DNA of 64,000 nucleotides from Entamoeba invadens IP1 (GCF_000330505.1 NW_004440189.1:35572-99571); one strand, 5' to 3'. Positions 19,633 through 30,598 are shown, numbered from the stretch's first letter. Numbers and translations are program-made. Notes: generated by a model from the sequence alone, not told the origin.

Positions 19633-20661
19633 CTAAAAAGACATAAAGTAATGTAAAATCTGCAACAGCTTTTCTACATACGTTTCTCCATCGACGTCAA
19701 TTGTCGACTTATATAAAATAACGTAGAGTTTCAAGAATTCGTCGTACAATATTTTGAAGACAATATGTGAAAAGGTAATACCACTGTCTGGAAGGGTGAC
19801 TCTCTGGCCGAGTGCAGACGGTGACCTTCTTTGCAACGTACATGGTATAGTAGTCCCTTTCCAGTCGAGTTGGAGTGTGCAAGAAACATTCATTACAACA
19901 CAGAAATGCTTGTAGACCATGAACAAGTGTGAAATGAACAAATTGGATATTGCCAAAGACTTGAAAGACCTTGACGTCGACTTAACAAAGAAGTTGATGA
20001 ATCTAAATGTTCTCAACTCGTTCTGAATTGGTCGTTCTACCGTCTCTGTTAATGGGGAGAGTTGACTTGACGTTTTATTTGTGTCGACTTCCAACATCAA
20101 AAATTGGTTTGTGAGGACTAAGCCCTGTTTTTTCTTCAACACGATTTGGTCTGTCAAAAACGCTTTAAGTTGTGTCAATTTAATTGTTTCACTCCCAACT
20201 TTTTGATATTCAGAAAACAACTCGTTGGTCTTCTTTATAGCGTCTTGAAGTCTTTTCATTGACGTGCTGATATGATCAATTTTTTCAATTGCAAATCTGA
20301 GTCCATCGTTCTCTTTGATTTTCATGACATTAATTGCCAAGTCATTTTGTTGTGAATGTGCAAACAATGTATTTGTCTGTGTTATGATATCCGTTTTCTT
20401 ATTAATTTTACAAAGCCCTTCACTCAGTGTTTTTTCAAGTTCGTGAGTCTTTGCCTGAAACGCCCGTATCTCTTCCTTCCTTTTTTGAACGATTTGTCCT
20501 CGTTCTTCAACTCTTTTTGCTAAACAGAAGAGACAATACTTTCTCGGGTTGTCTAAAGGAGCTCGACAACACATACACACGTTAAAGTACTTTGGTATAA
20601 ATTCCTTTGAAATGGTATCCAAGTCGTTTTCGACGTCGACTCGTGTTGTTGTAGTTGACAT
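19633..20661 (-). CDS. Coiled-coil protein, candidate Atg14/UVRAG (Vps38)-like subunit
   Basis: 342 residues. At the N-terminus a CxxC pair (C29/C32 and C43/C46) sits in CMCCRAPLDNPRKYCLFC, like the cysteine repeats at the start of Atg14. A long coiled coil follows (about 50-215). The C-terminal third has SLAISNLFISHLFMVYKHF, a short strand with IPC, then TFSHIVFKILYDEFLKL, which matches in order the BATS/UVRAG-like end of Atg14 and Vps38 (a helix pair, a pyLP strand, then a helix for a hidden cargo-free core). Such proteins bring the PI3-kinase Vps34 complex to autophagosomes or endosomes. The call is inference from layout and weak motifs; it could be another zinc-finger coiled-coil protein. 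Confidence 0.45.
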   Translation of the reverse strand: MSTTTTRVDVENDLDTISKEFIPKYFNVCMCCRAPLDNPRKYCLFCLAKRVEERGQIVQKRKEEIRAFQAKTHELEKTLSEGLCKINKKTDIITQTNTLFAHSQQNDLAINVMKIKENDGLRFAIEKIDHISTSMKRLQDAIKKTNELFSEYQKVGSETIKLTQLKAFLTDQIVLKKKQGLVLTNQFLMLEVDTNKTSSQLSPLTETVERPIQNELRTFRFINFFVKSTSRSFKSLAISNLFISHLFMVYKHFCVVMNVSCTLQLDWKGTTIPCTLQRRSPSALGQRVTLPDSGITFSHIVFKILYDEFLKLYVILYKSTIDVDGETYVEKLLQILHYFMSF

Positions 20662-20901
20662 TAACTTCTTTTGTTTCCTTTTTAGTTCTATTATAACATT
20701 TTTATAACATTTTTTAATTCAATTTGTCAAGAAAAAAATGATGTGAAATTCTTTTTTTGTGTAATGAAGTTTGAATGATGCAATATATTATTATCTTTTA
20801 ACACATTTTCCTTCATTTTAACTATATACAAATAATAGTATATTTTATTAAAAAAACTATACTTCATGGTATAACGGAACTTAGACTTAAATAAACAGTT
20901 G

Positions 20902-23900
20902 ATGTCAAAACCAGACATCTCACAAGAGGCCTTAGACCGTGTGTTGTCTTTAATGCCTCGAATTGCATGCAATTCGCTCATTCACCAAAACGCCATCAAA
21001 GAACTCAAAGACTATTTTTCAACATTTGATGTCTCAACACTCAACTCCAAATTTGCACAAGCCTATATCAACGAAACCTTTCCAGCACTCGTCGCATTTA
21101 TCCATGAGGACCCTATAACAGACGTATTTTTTCTTTATGAAATATTAGTGATGATGTCTATCAAATTCAGTAACAGTGTTACCTCAGCAGCGAAAACTAT
21201 TCTGTTAGATTCAGTGCGCTCAATACCAGAAGTTAAAAGGTGTTTCATCACAAATGTACACAACTTTGTTGGGATGTATGGAAGAACTGACCAAATATCG
21301 TTATTCAAGTCGATAGGATACTTCGACTTTGAATTACTCGAGCCCATATTACACCCAAAGACGGTATCAGAGTTTAATGAAATCAAAGACATGATTGTAC
21401 AGATGTTGCCAGACAACCAAGAGAATGTCATTCAACTGTTATTTGACTATCTCAAAAATCCGGTGTTAAAAATCACTGTTGGGAATTTTATTGAGAAGGA
21501 AGTGGCCTCGAATGAGAAACTCAAAAGCATGTTGGCCACAATCGAACCAACATCCCCAACGGATCTCAAGCTGTTAATTAAATCTGAAAATTACAACGCG
21601 GAGAAAGTGAACGACTTTTTGAATGATCAATTCATCACAGAGTACTATGGTGGTCTCAAAGACTTTACTGTTAAAAAGTGCGAATTGCTCTTTGCGATGT
21701 TGTACGCCCGTTTTGTGATTAAAATGGAAGACTTGAAGGAAGGTGTTGCTGATGCTGTTGGTGCGTTTCTACTTCAAATAGTCACAACTGGAATTATTAA
21801 AGAAACAAATTGTGAGGAAGTTACTGAACTCGAAGAATCCATATTCGTTGTGATAAAGAAACAGGCGACATTTCCTGTTGAAGAGTATCGAGAGTGTATC
21901 ATACAAAATGCGTTGTTGTTAATCAAAAAGTATATTGAAATGAATGTTGACTCATGCTTTGAAGCAATTAACGAATTGTGGGATATCATCACAATATGTA
22001 AAGAGCAGAATTACATCGAAAATATTATAAGAGTCTTTGACACACTCATCTGTGGCCAAGACCAAACACTTTCTGAATTTCTTGTTGTTGTCTTGACCGA
22101 AAGACTTGATGTGATTAACGTGAAATACTTTGACTCGGTTGTCGGAGCCGATTTGTTGATTCATTTGATTGAGAAAATATACTCCCTTGAGAAGGAGAAA
22201 AAGGGGTATAAATTGTTTACTGGTATTAAAACGATGGAGTGGTTTTTCAGAGTCGAAAAGTTGTGTGAAATGATGACACACACTGCAGCAAAAAGGAACA
22301 TTCAGACATTCACCGAAAACGTTTATTGTGCTGCGGATGTCATTGAATCGACTGATACACTTTTCTTGAAATTGTTTGAAGAGAAGAACGAGAAAAGAAT
22401 TCTTCTTCTTCAAAAGGTATTATATTGTGAAGGTGGAAGTAAACACAAGAGTTGTCATATTAGAAAAGTAAAATATCAAATTCGTACGTTGGAGAATCAA
22501 ATTGAGAACGTCACGGTCACACCAGAGACTCTTGTGAGTGAAATACTTGAGAGAATGCGCTGTATATCGAGTGGCGTGATTTTAACGTCTTCAATTCAAG
22601 AAACCCCGGGGTACCAAAACATCCAAATTGGGCAAATGAAAACTCCCGTAACAGAAGAACTCTGCGTGGAACAGTTTTTTGTTGAAGAAGAAAAGGGTGT
22701 TAAAGACGAAACAAAAACTCTTTTACCACAATTCAAATTTTTGTGCCAAGTAAAAGAAGACGACATCAAAGCAGTTGTTGACAAGTGTTTGGTGTCTCGA
22801 GAAAAGGCACTTTCCACATTACAAAGTTTTGGAGATGTCGAGAGTGCATCAAAGTATTTACTTGGCAACACTAAAAACGAACTACAAGCGGCACTTGGGA
22901 CAAACCACGATTTGTTGATGACCTACAAAAACATCGACGAATTAATCAAAGGTAAAAAGTCGAAAACAACCGACTTACTCAACTCTAAAAGTTTCAATGA
23001 GAATGTCAACAAACTCTTTTCATTCATCGACTCTTCTGATGACAAACTGGCAAAAAGTTGTCTAGAATTGTTAGACAACATCCCCAAAGTGAAGTTCATT
23101 TTGAATAAAATTGAGTTAATACAAAGTGGAGTTGAAACAGTAACAAAGGGAAGCGAACTTGTTTTCATTTTAGAAGAGCTTCTCTCTACACAAAATCTCA
23201 CAGCGAATACAATAAATTGGGTTTATAATGTATTCGAGGAAACACAAAGCTCACACGTCGCTGATTTGTCACTTCGAATATTTCTGAAATATAAAAAAGC
23301 TGAGATGGTCGTCTTTCAACAACAAAACGAGTTGATAAGCAAAAGTCTGAATCTGTTACAGAGCAACAACACACAATTGGAATCATTTGATCTGGTGCTT
23401 TCTCTGGCCGAGTTTTGTGAAGATGGGCAATACATCGTTGACGGGTCAGTTTTTGACAGGATTTACACGATTCTCAACACCATTTTCGAATTGAGTAAAG
23501 ACGAAAACAATGTTGTTTTGTTGCTCTCAAATGTGATTCGGATCTTCGTGAATAATTTGTTTGTGTCTAAGAACTTCTCGAACATATCAAACCACATGGA
23601 AGAGCTTCTTGAAGAGTTGACCAAAGAAGAGAATGAGATCATTGGCAGCGAGAAATACATTCTGTTGATCGAGATTATAAAATCGATACTTTCAATTCCA
23701 GAGAGTCACCCATTCCAAGAAAAAGTGAAAGACCATGTCAAGTCTCTGCTTACAACAGTTCGAGAAGAAAAGAACAAGAAGTCATATGGTGTGCCATATT
23801 GTCTGAAATTGTTGGAACTTTTTTACAAAACAAACGTGATCGATCAGAAGGATGTGATTAACTTGTGCAAAGTGATGGCTATGAAATGTTGTAAACAAGT

Positions 23901-25944
23901 CGATTTCATCAGTTATCCATCCAGACACGCACTGGCTTGCTTTATGAATATGATAAAAAAGGACGAGAACGTCTGGAAAGAGATACTGCCTGTTTTCGAG
24001 GATCAAATGTCACAAGATATCACACCCGTCGATTATGTGCCGAAAAGCCCATTACAAGAGAAAGGAATAGTTGGGTTGCACAACCTGGGTTCAACGTGTT
24101 ACATCAATGTTGTCATCCAGTTGTTGTACAATATGACCACTTTCAGAGAAGAGATACTTGCTTATTCTTGTGACAGTTTGGACAAAGTTAGAACCACCTC
24201 TTTTAATAAAGAGAAAAAAGATCAAAAGAAAAATAAAGTTTCAAACAACAATGCGGCAACCTACAACAACAAGTGCAAAGAAAAGACAAGCGAACTCGAA
24301 AATGTGGACCCAGCAGTGACTGTTCTTCGTCAATTGCAAACCCTTTTCTTGCAAATGAAGTCTGGACAATCTGCTTCCTTGTCGCCAATTATGTTGATTG
24401 AGTCGATCCAAAATTATAAACACCGTGATGACCTCAAAAAGACTCAACACGACGCAGGCGACTTTCTGATGTTACTCCTTGATTGTATTGAAGAAGCTGT
24501 AAACACCAAAGCTGTGTTTGACGATTTTAAATGCGTTATGGACGAGTCAATTAAACGGACAGATGAAGCACAGACCCTCATCTCATCTCGCATAACTGAC
24601 ACTCGTATGCTATTCCTCCCTGTTGAGAAGAGCCTCCAATGTTCTCTTGCTGCTTACTTTAAGGACGAGACTTTCACTGGCGAAAATAAGATTCGTCTTG
24701 AAAGCGGAGAATTGGTTGAAGCAACAAAACATGTTTCGTTTAAGAACACACCAAACTACCTATTGTTCCAAATTAATAGGTTTTTCATTTCAACGGATTT
24801 GACGGCACAAAAGAACGACTCGGAGTGCTCCATCCCTGAGACTATTACCTTGGATCATTGCAACGACACCAAGACTTACCATCTGCACACAATAGTCACA
24901 CATTTTGGCAGTGTAAACGCCGGGCATTACATTTGTTTTACAAACACGCCTTCTGGGTGGATAGAGTGCAATGATTATAACGTCCTCCCAATAACACAAG
25001 ACAACGTCATGGAGCGGAGTGTCGGTGGTCCTGGTAAATCTTCTGCATATATTTTGGTTTATTCCGCCACCGCAATTAACAAAGACATCAAAATCTCAAT
25101 CACAAAGGAGATTGACGAGGAGAGAGAGAGGTTGGCGAAAAGTGTGTGTGGCAATGACATTGATTTATTCAAAATAGTCTTTGGTGGGAAATTATCGCAA
25201 TTTGTCATTCGTTTCGTGCTCGACAGAATCAGATTAGGTCGCGAGAATCTTCTTTATTTAGTAGATCCTCTCATTATCAAAATAAAAGAAAGTCAGACAT
25301 ACACGAATGACTTTAGTGACGTAACGAAAGATCTTGATGCAAAATTTTTCGTATCAACAAGAAGCAAAAACATCCGACGACGATTTAGCGAAATAGTAAA
25401 CTATCTTGTAAATTATAGCTCGGAAAATAGTATTCTCACTTTTTCCGAAAATTTGTTGGAACAGATTTTGGTGACACGTGCTGACGGGTCGTGCGTTGAC
25501 GACTACTTCTTGCTTCTCACCTCATTGTGCAATCACGAAAATGTCAGAACGGTCCTTGTTCAAACGAAAGGACTATTTGAGAAATTGGCTTTTTATCTCC
25601 AAGGAAAAGACGACAAAACGATTTACCAGACGATTTCAGGAGATTATACATTTTCGTCACTCATCAGATTACTTCTCACAATTGTTGAGGCGGAACGTGG
25701 GCTGAAATATGCGACGAAAACTACAATCATAACGAGTTTGAGCCTTGACTTTACTGGCAAAACGTCCAATATAAAAACGTCCGATATAACACGACTATTG
25801 AAACATCTTTGTAGGAACAACCTGGAGAATTCGACCTTTGTGGTTTCGAAGTTGCGGGGCGGAATCAACTTGATCAAACAAAAGAACGAACCCAAAGTCG
25901 ATAAAGAACATTTATTGGTTTTACTCGACATGGCTTGCTCGTGA
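20902..25944 (+). CDS. Giant ubiquitin-specific protease (USP9X/24/34-like)
   Basis: 1680 residues from the ATG at 20902 (an upstream in-frame TTG is ignored). The first 1050 residues are predicted helical repeats (ARM/HEAT-like). The USP catalytic domain starts with GLHNLGSTCYINVVIQLLY, nucleophile C1066, followed by a QHDAGDFLMLLLD box, and ends with NAGHYICF (H1342) and a WIECNDYNV segment with the third catalytic residue. The zinc-ribbon cysteines common in USPs are absent. A further helical tail follows. Size and layout fit the giant USPs that remove ubiquitin from many substrates. The frame closes at 25944 but an overlapping frame continues the gene. Confidence 0.85.
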   Translation: MSKPDISQEALDRVLSLMPRIACNSLIHQNAIKELKDYFSTFDVSTLNSKFAQAYINETFPALVAFIHEDPITDVFFLYEILVMMSIKFSNSVTSAAKTILLDSVRSIPEVKRCFITNVHNFVGMYGRTDQISLFKSIGYFDFELLEPILHPKTVSEFNEIKDMIVQMLPDNQENVIQLLFDYLKNPVLKITVGNFIEKEVASNEKLKSMLATIEPTSPTDLKLLIKSENYNAEKVNDFLNDQFITEYYGGLKDFTVKKCELLFAMLYARFVIKMEDLKEGVADAVGAFLLQIVTTGIIKETNCEEVTELEESIFVVIKKQATFPVEEYRECIIQNALLLIKKYIEMNVDSCFEAINELWDIITICKEQNYIENIIRVFDTLICGQDQTLSEFLVVVLTERLDVINVKYFDSVVGADLLIHLIEKIYSLEKEKKGYKLFTGIKTMEWFFRVEKLCEMMTHTAAKRNIQTFTENVYCAADVIESTDTLFLKLFEEKNEKRILLLQKVLYCEGGSKHKSCHIRKVKYQIRTLENQIENVTVTPETLVSEILERMRCISSGVILTSSIQETPGYQNIQIGQMKTPVTEELCVEQFFVEEEKGVKDETKTLLPQFKFLCQVKEDDIKAVVDKCLVSREKALSTLQSFGDVESASKYLLGNTKNELQAALGTNHDLLMTYKNIDELIKGKKSKTTDLLNSKSFNENVNKLFSFIDSSDDKLAKSCLELLDNIPKVKFILNKIELIQSGVETVTKGSELVFILEELLSTQNLTANTINWVYNVFEETQSSHVADLSLRIFLKYKKAEMVVFQQQNELISKSLNLLQSNNTQLESFDLVLSLAEFCEDGQYIVDGSVFDRIYTILNTIFELSKDENNVVLLLSNVIRIFVNNLFVSKNFSNISNHMEELLEELTKEENEIIGSEKYILLIEIIKSILSIPESHPFQEKVKDHVKSLLTTVREEKNKKSYGVPYCLKLLELFYKTNVIDQKDVINLCKVMAMKCCKQVDFISYPSRHALACFMNMIKKDENVWKEILPVFEDQMSQDITPVDYVPKSPLQEKGIVGLHNLGSTCYINVVIQLLYNMTTFREEILAYSCDSLDKVRTTSFNKEKKDQKKNKVSNNNAATYNNKCKEKTSELENVDPAVTVLRQLQTLFLQMKSGQSASLSPIMLIESIQNYKHRDDLKKTQHDAGDFLMLLLDCIEEAVNTKAVFDDFKCVMDESIKRTDEAQTLISSRITDTRMLFLPVEKSLQCSLAAYFKDETFTGENKIRLESGELVEATKHVSFKNTPNYLLFQINRFFISTDLTAQKNDSECSIPETITLDHCNDTKTYHLHTIVTHFGSVNAGHYICFTNTPSGWIECNDYNVLPITQDNVMERSVGGPGKSSAYILVYSATAINKDIKISITKEIDEERERLAKSVCGNDIDLFKIVFGGKLSQFVIRFVLDRIRLGRENLLYLVDPLIIKIKESQTYTNDFSDVTKDLDAKFFVSTRSKNIRRRFSEIVNYLVNYSSENSILTFSENLLEQILVTRADGSCVDDYFLLLTSLCNHENVRTVLVQTKGLFEKLAFYLQGKDDKTIYQTISGDYTFSSLIRLLLTIVEAERGLKYATKTTIITSLSLDFTGKTSNIKTSDITRLLKHLCRNNLENSTFVVSKLRGGINLIKQKNEPKVDKEHLLVLLDMACS

Positions 25945-26393
25945 CGGATATTGACGACGGGTGGTTTAACGAGATGCGAGCAAAATTGTTATTGACGAAC
26001 AAGGCTGTGGAAAATGACGACACGCAGAACTCTCAAAGTGTCGACGACGGGATTTTAATAGGGCTGAACGAGGAAAATGTGGCGGATTTGGCTATAATAA
26101 CTACAGTACTGAAATACTTGGAAAAAGGTGAGTTAGTGGCAGGTTGCATCAAAAAAGTGATTTTTGAGAGGCAATCACTTTCCGACCAAATCGAATCTTG
26201 CCTTGTCAAATTTTTCGAGAAAAATTTCGAAGGGTACAAAAACGTGGTTGGAGTTTTGGAAAACAATATTGAGATCCATCTCAAAAATCACGAACTTTTG
26301 AAAAAAATCGGTGCTGCACAAAACCTCGAAGGGATCCCCGAAAGCCTGACGGAGTTTTTGCACATTTGTTTGTTGGCGGGAGAAATGAATTGA
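25945..26393 (+). CDS. Likely C-terminal continuation of the giant USP, out of frame
   Basis: An open frame overlapping the end of the USP (25935-26393) in another frame codes for about 150 helical, acidic residues in the same style as the USP tail. It begins LLVTDIDDGWFNEM and has no good ATG of its own at the expected place. Either one base was lost near 25930-25944 (assembly or mutation), or an intron was missed: a GTTTTAC at about 25917 and an AG at 25972 would keep phase, but that 56-bp piece is unusually GC-rich for an intron of this genome. I favour a frameshift. Confidence 0.5.
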
Positions 26394-26826
26394 GTGGTTA
26401 AGTGAATTGATTGAACGGTTTGATCATTTGGTCAAATCTTTTTCAACACAAAATTTTTGGTTGACTTATTCTAGATCAACATTATTATTTAATAATATTT
26501 AATCATCATGTTATAGTTTACACAAGTTTTTTAACTTTTTTTAAAGTTTTCTTGATGATTTTCAAAAACGCACAGTTAACACTTATAATTAAAATATATA
26601 GTTTAAATATAATATAAATAGTGATTAATTATTTCAAAATGTGGTTTTGGGACAATAATAAAACAATAAAAAAGATATTAAAAAAAATAATATCAAAACA
26701 ATTATAAATTATAATCTATTAAAATACCCGAAAAAACGCATATAAAAAACGTCAATTTTTTAGAAAAATAATGCGTCGAAATACCCTCACCAAAAACAAA
26801 AGGAGAAAAATGTTTTTCAAAAAGAT
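26394..26826. other. AT-rich intergenic region
   Basis: From the end of the USP to the start of the CID-RRM gene. Very AT-rich with A runs at 26670-26690; no gene or repeat recognised. It includes the promoter of the downstream gene. Confidence 0.45.
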
Positions 26827-27877
26827 ATGAATTGGGTAGTAAATAAAATAGGAACTGAACTAGAAACAATAGTTAACTGTCTAGTGAATAAAAATCAAAG
26901 GGAAAAAGAACTTAGAAAGAACATGTCAACCTTGAACAACAGCGATCAAAAACAATTCGACATGAAATTAGTCAACATTTTGCTGGACATCTCGCACGGG
27001 CCGGAAGTCGTCGGGTGCAAGCCTCTCGAGGGTTTGATCGACTTAGTCTACAGGTACCCCAACTGCATCAACATTCTCATCATCCGAATCGAGCAATTCA
27101 TTGACTCCGCACCTCCCTGTTTTCTCTTGTCGGCTTTGTATGTGATTGACTCGCTCATCAGATACCTTGCGGATGACACCGCAACCACTGTCGAAAAAGC
27201 TATTGCGATAAAACTCCCAGACATTGTGCGGAGAATCTGCAACACGCCCTCGCAAACTCGCATTAAGGTCTGCACACTTCTCGATCATTGGAATAGGCAC
27301 AACACGTTTGGAATGGATATCGTCAACATCTGTCTCGACACGTTGAAGAACGGGGAGTTCGTTGAAAGCGACAATTTCGTTCGTATCAAAACAAACGTTA
27401 TCCTTCTTACGCAACTTCCCATGGACTGGAACGAGTACCGTATCAAAGAAATCGCAAACGAAGTTACACAGGGTTCTTCGTGTCTCGATGAAGCCGGAGC
27501 GACACTTTGCGTTCATCGCGACTCCCACACGGAGCGACGCAGAAAGACTCAAAACACAACTCCAAAAAAGAATAGCGGACATCCGCTCTCACTCAGTCCC
27601 AAAGGTCGTATGGGGAACGGAATATTGGATGAAAAATTTCAAGTTTGAAGATGACGAAGGGATTTGCACTATTGACAAGGACAGAATACCACCAGGAATC
27701 ATGTTAAACGCCGACGGGACATACATCGCAGAAAGAACGGAGCAGCGCCCACCCCTACGGCAGTCGCTGAGAAACCCTAACGAATTGTCCATCAGAGACG
27801 AGTCGTTTGACCGACGAGGAAGAAGGGTGGGAAGGTCAAGCTCTCGAGAGGTTGGAGAAAGGTCAAATTCGAGATGA
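26827..27877 (+). CDS. CID-RRM protein of the SCAF4/8-Nrd1-Seb1 type, frameshifted
   Basis: The first frame (from the ATG at 26827) encodes a CTD-interacting domain, residues about 35-150, with the family helix SALYVIDSLIRYL. An RRM then begins with VILLTQLP (RNP2) near residue 195. From 27471 the reading continues only in the next frame: VLRVSMKPERHFAFIATPTR (RNP1-like) and then VPKVVWGTEYWMKNF with DEGICTIDKDRI, matching the K-V-W ... Y-W-D pattern after the RRM in SCAF8 and Nrd1. One base too many in the GGG at 27471-27473 explains this. The tail is arginine/serine-rich. Such proteins bind the RNA polymerase II tail and RNA to guide termination. Total about 350 residues if joined. Confidence 0.72.
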
Positions 27878-28934
27878 TTTGGTTTTGTGATTGATATTTC
27901 TTTGGTTTACATTCAAATCGAGAAAATTTGTCAATTGAATTTTTAGTAACCATGCGGTTTGTGTTGTCTTTCTTTTTACTTTAAATGCTCGTTCGTTCCT
28001 TTCTTTCATCTCAATCTCCAGATTGAAATAATGGAATTGTAATACGTTGACTTTAAAATTTAGAATGAGCAATAAAAAGGTGTATTAATTGATGGAGAAA
28101 AGAAATAGCATTTAATATAAGAAATATCGAGTGAAGAACGTTGATTGTAATAACCTTTGAAGTAAAAGAATTGAAAAGGCACATCAATTGGTTGGGATAA
28201 TAAATGTTGAAGATTGAGACACCTTACACTAATACATGTGTTTCGTTCTGCAAGTTTTGACAAGTTAAGTTTATTATAAAATTATATAAAATATAAAATC
28301 ATTAAGGTATAGGTTTAATTTTAATTATATTTATATTTATTATAACATACAAATGACTAAAATTTTGTTTTGAGAATAAACCTGAATTTTTACTTTAAAA
28401 TGAAATGAATTTATAAATTTTCGAACAAAAAAAATTATTAAATGTATATAGTTTATTTTAGTTTTATGTTATAATTTAAAATGAAACAAACTTTTTTTTT
28501 ACTAAATTTAGTAGTTATAGTTACTATATTTTTTAATACAACACTTTGCAATGAAATTATTTTTGTTAAATCTTTACCCTAAATCCAACCAAATTAGGAC
28601 TTTTTCCCGATAATTTAGTTATATTATAGTTAATCTTCCAGTCAAATACATTTGTTTACAATTGTTTACCAGTCTTTTTCTTCTTCAAAACTCACCAAGA
28701 TTTTAGTAGAAAAAAAGTGATTTGAGGGAAACCCGGAATTACGGAACAAATCAAGCCCTCATAAGGTGTAATAAACAGTCACAAAGATGAAATTAACAGA
28801 TTGCGAAAACATAAAAAGAATTGGGTTCGATCTGCCGAAAGGCTTCGACGAGTTCTTTTTTTGCTCTTCGTTCTGTTGTCGAAGTATTTTCCAACTTATA
28901 AAAAGGCCTGTCGACAATATTATAGTACCAAACA
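27878..28934. other. Intergenic region upstream of aspartase
   Basis: About 1 kb. The first half has mixed composition with short minus-strand open frames that look like chance; the middle (28260-28560) is AT-rich. Just upstream of the aspartase start, an ATG at 28787 opens a 86-codon frame (MKLTDCENIKRIGFDLPKGF...) that overlaps the aspartase start in another frame. It could be an upstream ORF or part of a 5' leader; I see no homology. Confidence 0.4.
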
Positions 28935-30350
28935 ATGACCGAATACAGACTCGAGAAAGACTCTCTTGGAGAAATGCAAGTCCCAAAGAATGCTTATTAC
29001 GGCGCTCAGACGGTTCGAGCCATAAACAACTTCCCAATCACACATAAAAGATGTGACCCAGACTTCATTCATGCCATGGGGTATGTCAAAGAAGCTACCG
29101 CATATGCCAACCATGCAGATGGTATTTTAGACAAGACCAAGTGTGATGCCATTATGCAAGCTTCTCATGAATTAGCTGAAGGTAAATTTGATGAGTGGGT
29201 TGTAGTCGATCCAATTCAAGGCGGCGCTGGGACTTCATTCAATATGAATTGCAACGAAGTCATTGCAAATCGCGCCTTAGAAATCCTTGGCCACGAAAAA
29301 TATCGACCAGACATCATCTCTGCAAATACTCACGTTAATATGTCACAGTCTACTAACGACGCTTTCCCAACTGCTTTCCACATTGCTGGACTCTGGAAGA
29401 TCGACAGACTTGTTGCCGAAATGAAAACAGTCTACGACGAAATCGAGAAGAAAGCCGTCGAATTCAAAGACTTCTTGAAGATGGGAAGAACTCATTTACA
29501 AGACGCCGTCCCAATCACTTATGCACAAGAGCTGAGAGCATACAACTGCATTATTAAAAGAGGGTGGGAAAGACTTGAAAGATCGAAGTCATGCCTTGAA
29601 GGTATTAATATGGGCGCAACAGCAGTCGGAACGGGTCTGAACGCTGAGCCAGTCTTCATCACTGAAGTTGTCAAGAAATTGGCTGAATTGTCGAAAACAA
29701 AAGTCCATAACGTCGAGGATTTGGTCGACGGAACACAAAATTCTGATGAGTATTTGGAAGTCCATGCTGCTCTTGCTATCATCGCGTGCTGCATGAGTAA
29801 AGTTGCGAATGATATGAGACTCATGACTTCAGGCCCAAGATGTGGACTTGGCGAAATCCAATTGCCACCAAGACAACCGGGAAGCTCAATTATGCCAGGT
29901 AAAGTCAACCCTGTCATTGCTGAAGTGATGAATCAGACTTGTTTCCAAATCATTGGTAATAACACTACTGTCATGTGGGCAGCAGCTGCGGGTCAATTTG
30001 AGTTGAACGTGATGGAGCCTGTCATGTTCTACGACATCTTGACTTCTCTCGAAATTTTGAAGAACGCATTCAACACGTTCAAAGTCAATTTGGTCTTGGA
30101 CCTTAAAGCAAACAAAGAAAGAATGCAATGGTTCGTTGATAATTCAGTCGGAATTATCACCGCTTTGAACCCACACGTCGGGTATGAAGTCGCCTCAGCT
30201 ACTGCTAAAGAAGCCATCAAGTCTGGCAGACCAGTCAGAGAAATCATTCTTGAAAAGGGCGTTCTCACAAAGGAACAACTTGACATCATCTTGTGTCCCG
30301 ACGAGATGACTACTCCGGGCATTGCTGGTGCTCGACTCCTTCACAAATAA
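28935..30350 (+). CDS. aspA: Aspartate ammonia-lyase (aspartase)
   Basis: 471 residues, the usual length of aspartase. It converts L-aspartate to fumarate and ammonia, feeding amino-acid carbon into energy metabolism. Family signature GSSIMPGKVN is at residues 316-325, with the substrate-binding GGAGTSFNMNCNEV near 97-110 and SQSTNDAFPTAFH near 139-151. The GGAGTS form and the N-terminal EKDSLGEMQVPKNAYYG favour aspartase over class II fumarase. The best-known relatives are bacterial, and E. histolytica has such a gene considered to be acquired by lateral transfer; the history here is inferred. No intron. No targeting signal, so cytosolic. Confidence 0.92.
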   Translation: MTEYRLEKDSLGEMQVPKNAYYGAQTVRAINNFPITHKRCDPDFIHAMGYVKEATAYANHADGILDKTKCDAIMQASHELAEGKFDEWVVVDPIQGGAGTSFNMNCNEVIANRALEILGHEKYRPDIISANTHVNMSQSTNDAFPTAFHIAGLWKIDRLVAEMKTVYDEIEKKAVEFKDFLKMGRTHLQDAVPITYAQELRAYNCIIKRGWERLERSKSCLEGINMGATAVGTGLNAEPVFITEVVKKLAELSKTKVHNVEDLVDGTQNSDEYLEVHAALAIIACCMSKVANDMRLMTSGPRCGLGEIQLPPRQPGSSIMPGKVNPVIAEVMNQTCFQIIGNNTTVMWAAAAGQFELNVMEPVMFYDILTSLEILKNAFNTFKVNLVLDLKANKERMQWFVDNSVGIITALNPHVGYEVASATAKEAIKSGRPVREIILEKGVLTKEQLDIILCPDEMTTPGIAGARLLHK

Positions 30351-30598
30351 TTCATTTAAATTTTATCGGTGTTAGGATACTTGTGTACGAGTTTATTATT
30401 ATGAATCTATTAATAAACTAGAACGTTTCTTTTCTCATTGGAATTGTAAAAAAGGATTTAAGATTGTGGTTTTACTATATAAATAGAGACACATCTATGT
30501 GTACCTTCATTTTTACTAAAGTTACAGAGAAGAATAATGATAAAGAAACACCAAAAAGAACAACAACTAAACAACAGAATTAATTTAAATCATAATTA

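Noticed and set aside
27460..27560. 70-bp intron (GTTCTTC ... GCAG) as explanation for the frame change in the CID-RRM gene
   Set aside because: It keeps phase but would delete the RNP1 strand of the RRM and is far too GC-rich compared with the other introns; a one-base indel explains the data better.
28825..28845. GGTTCGATCTG resembling a tRNA B box
   Set aside because: The B-box consensus breaks at the last positions and no cloverleaf could be drawn around it.
28787..29047. 86-codon plus-strand frame overlapping the start of aspartase
   Set aside because: It runs into the aspartase coding region in another frame and has no recognisable motif; at most an upstream ORF, so it is only mentioned under the intergenic entry.
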